Positions 62,501 through 64,000 of a stretch of 64,000 bases of DNA are shown here, in pieces (position 1 is the stretch's first letter; each line of letters begins with the position of its first letter). The DNA is from Antedon mediterranea (taxonomy: Eukaryota; Echinodermata; Crinoidea; Comatulida; Antedonidae), in contig NC_092680.1 in the NCBI RefSeq assembly GCF_964355755.1, positions 8,161,001 through 8,225,000 of the forward strand, in the 5' to 3' direction. A program made the translations under genes and the position numbers. The notes below the pieces were generated by a model. It worked only from the letters and a program-made list of their open reading frames with translations, had not been told where the DNA came from and did no database searches.

Positions 62501-64000
62501 TAAAAAATCTATATTATTCATACCTTACCGTTGCCTTCACTCGTCTTCAAAAAATCTCCATTCCATTCCGACTTTTAACACTAAAACGTATGGCCTAAGC
62601 ACCTTTACTTATGCTGCCTCTCGCTTATGAAATGACCTACCCGCCTTTAAATCTGCCTGGAAAACTCATCTTTTTCTTTCAAATTGAGCTCTCTCATACC
62701 TTTGATCACTTACTGCTGAAATTGGCGCATTACAAATTCGTATTATTATTATAATTAGTAGCTTTTTAACAATGATAAAATTTGTTTTTTCAGATACCAA
62801 TTAGTGTTACAAATACGAGAAGACATCCTAAAAGGAAAGTTGCCATGTTCATTTGTCACGCATGCACTTCTAGGTTCCTACATTGTCCAATCGGAATTAG
62901 GAGACTACGACCCAGATGAACACGGTTCTGACAGTTCCTATCTTGAAGACTTCCGTTTTACTCCAAACCAAACACACGATCTCGAACAGAAGATTCATGA
63001 ACTACACAAGACTCACAAGGGTCAGACTCCGGCAGAAGCAGAATTGCATTACCTTGAGAATGCAAAGAAGCTGGCGATGTATGGTGTGGATCTTCATCAT
63101 GCAAGAGATTCTGAAGGCGTTGATATCATGTTAGGAGTTTGTGCTGGAGGTCTTCTCATCTACCGTGATAGACTCAGAATTAACCGTTTTGCATGGCCTA
63201 AAATCCTTAAAATTTCCTATAAACGGAATAATTTCTACATAAAGATTAGGCCCGGCGAGGTTTGTATCAGAACATATTATATTAGTTAACATACTTTTCA
63301 TTCATTTACTAAGAAGAGGTAAAAATTCAGTAGAAACCCTCCTTTGGGTCATCCCTATTTAGAGGACACCTCAAGGAACATTAAAGGATACTCTCTGAAA
63401 TTAAGAAGGGAACTGCGACCAATTATTATTGAGGGATACACAGTGATACTGTACTTAATAATGTGCAGACCAGTGATACAGGTGTAATTTTGTGTATATT
63501 GTTAATATTTGAAATATGGCCCAAAGGGATATTTTGTTTAGAGGCCATCATAGCCTGATATGTGTAGTAATACCCAATATGTTGTTACTGGTTGTGTAAA
63601 AAATGATAATACAAACATTCTTACCTATGTATGAATGTGATACAAGTTACACCTTTTTCTACAGGAATATTTTATTCCATTTAAATTCCATTTTTATTTT
63701 TAATTATTAATAAAGTACAGTAACACACTTCTCACCTACTAAACCTAAGGTGTAAAATAAAATTCATCTGTCTAATATTGCAAAGTATTAGTTTACTCAT
63801 AGGCCTAGCTGTTGTAAACGTTTTTTTTGTGTCCAAGAGATTGGTTGCTGGTTATACAGTAATTAATTTTCCTCACATCAGAAGAAAATAATTATATGAA
63901 TGCCATTTTTAACCTTCATTAGCATAACGATATTATTTAATCATTATATTATCTTGTTAATATGTTCACAGTTTGAATTGTTTGAAAGTACCATTGGATT
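35590..64000 (+). CDS. EPB41: protein 4.1 (EPB41-family) FERM protein, 5' part (partial)
   Basis: Membrane-skeleton linker that joins spectrin-actin to membrane proteins; closest to vertebrate EPB41/EPB41L1-3 and insect coracle. Plus-strand coding exons: 35590-35637, 36355-36546, 41574-41678, 47305-47347, 61170-61245, 62794-63259, 63972-64000 (cut by the window edge). Sites are GT-AG and phases join cleanly to 319 codons plus 2 nt. The ATG at 35590 is taken because TAG is in frame right after the acceptor; a 3-nt-shifted acceptor would leave the frame open. Residues 1-65 are a non-conserved leader. The FERM domain then starts at [20 protein letters not shown]1 includes [15 protein letters not shown] and VKFYPPDP; F2 has [20 protein letters not shown] and [15 protein letters not shown]3 has [20 protein letters not shown] and YIKIRPGE, then [10 protein letters not shown]. 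The spectrin-binding and C-terminal domains lie outside. The intron between 47347 and 61170 is 13.8 kb. Confidence 0.93.
36861..37045 (+). repeat. TTTA microsatellite and retroposon-like 3' tail
   Basis: A TTTA repeat (about 36860-36884) is followed by AGGCATGTCTGTCACAAGC, GCTTTTTTGATCATGCCT and a closing AAAATAAATGTTACTTTGAATTGAATTGAAT run. A very similar GGCATGTC..CACAAGC..GC(T)n..CATGCC stem occurs at 7172-7217 in an EIF2S1 intron. Looks like the 3' end of a LINE or SINE family with an AATTG tail. Confidence 0.5.
37342..37965. mobile_element. TTAA-flanked 624-bp non-autonomous element
   Basis: TTAA at 37338-37341 and 37966-37969 flank ends AGACCCCTTCCCT and AGGGAAGGGGGCT, which are inverted complements with one mismatch. 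The interior contains an AGGCCTAGC-rich stretch and GCGGGCCGCTATAA; no coding frame. TTAA targets suggest a piggyBac- or Kolobok-type mobiliser. It lies in intron 2 of the protein 4.1 gene. Confidence 0.7.
37966..41436. other. intron of the protein 4.1 gene, nothing coding seen
   Basis: AT-rich intron sequence between exons 2 and 3, with many TACTGTA/GTACTGTAC words. The open frames at 39256-39471 and 40472-40774 have no acceptor-donor pair, no family similarity and no phase fit with the neighbouring exons. Confidence 0.45.
41437..41541 (+). pseudogene. decayed tandem duplicate of the start of protein 4.1 exon 3
   Basis: 41437-41541 and 41542-41641 are adjacent tandem copies of the same ~100-bp segment. 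It covers 32 bp of intron end (AATTARTTTGGTTACTTAAT, then TTGTCTTYAG) and the first 68 nt of exon 3 (AAACGTTCAAAG, then GAGTATCTMCTTAAG, then TTGAACTTGCTGGAGAAAGA). The first copy keeps an AG acceptor but has a short insertion after CTTAAG and an in-frame TAA after 13 codons. A GTAACA inside it could act as a donor after 38 nt, which would shift the frame. So it is not a normal alternative exon. Confidence 0.8.
43123..44401 (-). pseudogene. broken transposase of the long-TIR element
   Basis: Minus-strand remnants read in order. 44401-44126 gives [16 protein letters not shown] and [13 protein letters not shown]. 44165-44060 gives SHGKSACD and, one frameshift later, [10 protein letters not shown]. 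After the SINE, 43666-43540 gives [11 protein letters not shown] and [15 protein letters not shown]. 43530-43123 gives a C-terminal domain with [29 protein letters not shown] and [14 protein letters not shown] recognise this combination from repetitive uncharacterised proteins of invertebrates. The first D (TDG) and the CDG motif could be catalytic acidic residues (inference). Several frameshifts, one nested SINE and a missing N-terminus make it dead. Confidence 0.7.
43677..44029 (+). mobile_element. tRNA-derived SINE inside the transposase remnant
   Basis: The head (43677-43770) keeps a complete acceptor pairing, GTGAGTC with GACTCGC, an A box (ATGGCCGAGCGCTTAAGGC) and a B box (GGGTTCGAGGCC). 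Its length and box pattern suggest a class II (Leu/Ser-like) tRNA origin. The body includes GTACTTTAAAGAACCCAG and GAAAAAGAGTAGGGGGTTAC, then a tail of TAAAATAAAAATAAAAAA. It splits the transposase after a MFDYC-like end. No target duplication found by eye. Confidence 0.82.
45988..47304. other. intron of the protein 4.1 gene
   Basis: AT-rich intron between the nested element and exon 4. No repeat structure or coding region that I can support. Confidence 0.45.
47342..47640 (-). other. unrecognised antisense open frame in a protein 4.1 intron
   Basis: The minus strand is open from about 47640 to 47342, with hydrophilic, codon-like content ([17 protein letters not shown], then [20 protein letters not shown]). 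I recognise no family and no splice partner. It overlaps the 3' end of exon 4 by six bases on the other strand. It may be a captured retroposon piece or chance. Confidence 0.2.
48428..48682 (-). mobile_element. tRNA-derived SINE, minus strand
   Basis: Read on the minus strand: head with A box (TGTGGCTTGGTGGTTATGAT) and B box (GGGTTCAAGTCCC) at about 48605-48678. A body follows (GACAAAATTACAACTCCACT, GTATTGGATGGACCACCC), then CAATAAATATGGTCC and an A run that appears as T8 at about 48428-48436. It lies in the 13.8-kb intron. It is a different family from the SINE at 43677. Confidence 0.65.
49789..51702. repeat. MITE family A copy 7, split by an insertion
   Basis: The left half 49789-49889 starts GCTCTGTCTACACTATCAAT and ends GACATCATCATGTCC. 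The right half 51643-51702 resumes TGTCCATATATGGGCACATC and ends GATCATGTAGACAAGGC. Joined without the insert, it matches copy 6 at 29488-29621 across the break. Confidence 0.85.
49890..51642. mobile_element. 1753-bp element with perfect 15-bp ends and TGTCC duplication
   Basis: The left end CTACGCTCGCGCTAA is the exact complement of the right end TTAGCGCGAGCGTAG. TGTCC stands directly outside both ends (49885-49889, 51643-51647), a 5-bp target duplication proven by the uninterrupted host MITE elsewhere in the window. Sub-terminal parts carry TTCGCCAA/TTGGCGAA words on the left and ATTTGGCTAA words on the right. No transposase frame is seen. The superfamily is unknown; a 5-bp duplication occurs in Transib, but these ends do not start CAC. 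Confidence 0.88.
52136..52420. repeat. three 65-bp tandem repeats and a TGACATGTCA palindrome cluster
   Basis: A 65-bp unit (TCAGTATTGTTAGTGTCGAA, then GTGGTGTTATGACATTACTA, then two GTGACATGTCAGT words) is repeated almost perfectly from 52136, 52201 and 52266. Beyond it, to 52420, the palindrome TGACATGTCA continues at irregular spacing. I count seven exact copies and three one-base variants in about 240 bp. It lies in the 13.8-kb intron of the protein 4.1 gene. Confidence 0.9.
52421..56103. other. intron of the protein 4.1 gene, no coding region seen
   Basis: AT-rich intronic sequence with many TACTGTA/TACAGTA words. Short open frames are scattered without splice context. No element ends are recognised. 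Confidence 0.4.
56104..56930 (+). mobile_element. probable decayed PIF/Harbinger-type element
   Basis: The left edge reads GGGCCTGTTTCTATAGAGC, a G-rich end of the kind seen in Harbinger elements, but no matching right end is found. At 56600-56735 the plus strand reads [20 protein letters not shown] and then [10 protein letters not shown]. This resembles the C-terminal part of Harbinger MYB/MADF-type accessory proteins. AACCGGTTT and GAGCTGCAAC words are repeated at both sides. This is a low-certainty call. Confidence 0.35.
56931..57809. other. intron of the protein 4.1 gene, no feature seen
   Basis: AT-rich intronic sequence. The open frame at 57328-57594 has no splice context or recognisable similarity. 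Confidence 0.4.
57810..58486. mobile_element. 677-bp inverted-repeat element, ends ACCCCATTTACACTTCA
   Basis: The perfect 17-bp ends ACCCCATTTACACTTCA (57810-57826) and TGAAGTGTAAATGGGGT (58470-58486) face each other. The word TTTACACTT or its complement recurs inside both arms (near 57975, 58350 and 58400). The arms are GC-rich, with GAGCCGGC and CGGGCCGGC words, in contrast to the AT-rich intron. GTTA lies near both outer edges, but no firm target duplication. No coding frame is supported. Confidence 0.75.
58487..61169. other. intron of the protein 4.1 gene, no feature seen
   Basis: AT-rich intronic sequence before exon 5. No repeat with defined ends and no coding region that I can support. 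Confidence 0.4.
61246..62514. other. intron of the protein 4.1 gene, no feature seen
   Basis: AT-rich intron between exon 5 and the LINE end below. The open frame at 62235-62495 is not supported by splice sites or similarity. Confidence 0.4.
62515..62755 (+). mobile_element. 5'-truncated LINE 3' end
   Basis: The plus strand reads [29 protein letters not shown], the decayed C-terminal signature of CR1/L2-type LINE ORF2 (xxAAPxLWNxLPxxxRxxxSxxxFKxxLKTHLF). A short 3' UTR (GGCGCATTACAAATTCG) and a TATTATTAT tail follow. It lies 39 bp before protein 4.1 exon 6. Confidence 0.6.
63260..63971. other. last visible intron of the protein 4.1 gene
   Basis: AT-rich intron with GGGTCATCCCTATTTAGAGGACACC at about 63347. 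This is similar in wording to the GTGTCCC-rich block at 22594-22745, so it may be a dispersed repeat remnant. Confidence 0.4.

Noticed and set aside
62916-63134. 72-codon plus frame
   Set aside because: Out-of-frame shadow of protein 4.1 exon 6.

Overview
This is eukaryotic, metazoan nuclear DNA. Every recognised protein gene is split by GT-AG introns, the DNA is AT-rich, and small mobile elements are dense. The proteins (eIF2-alpha, RAE1, a protein 4.1-type FERM protein, a RTN4IP1-like reductase, a MAM-domain receptor) are animal types. The very frequent AGGCCTA and TACTGTA words and the crowd of small inverted-repeat elements suggest a marine invertebrate deuterostome, perhaps an echinoderm; this is an inference and the species cannot be named from sequence alone.

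Layout: 278-1840 (minus) holds the first three coding exons of a RTN4IP1-like oxidoreductase that runs off the left edge. 2590-4765 is a decayed LINE. 6093-9640 (minus) is a complete seven-exon EIF2S1 gene (314 aa). 9641-12217 is a divergent intergenic/promoter region with a seven-copy ~76-bp minisatellite and AGGCCTA-rich blocks. 12218-15855 (plus) is a complete ten-exon RAE1 gene (372 aa). 18319-27131 (minus) is a seven-exon gene for a 517-aa single-MAM, single-pass membrane protein. 27132-35589 is intergenic and packed with inverted-repeat elements. 35590-64000 (plus) is the 5' part of a protein 4.1 (EPB41-family) gene, with seven exons visible; it encodes the start and most of the FERM domain and continues off the right edge.

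Exon joins were worked out by hand from splice sites, reading phase and family similarity. In EIF2S1, RAE1 and the MAM gene all phases close exactly and give full-length proteins, so these models are strong. The genes are ordinary housekeeping or cell-surface functions (translation initiation control, mRNA export and spindle assembly, membrane skeleton) and do not form a functional cluster.

The most notable biology is in the mobile DNA. There is a three-layer nest (41699-45987) starting 20 bp after a FERM exon, which holds a ~2.6 kb element with ~515-bp inverted repeats, a broken transposase and a tRNA-derived SINE. A 1.75 kb element with perfect 15-bp ends is inserted in a MITE with a clean TGTCC duplication. 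Another element is built from TTGCGCAA palindromes, TGACATGTCA palindromes form an array, and the first part of a FERM exon has a decayed tandem duplicate.
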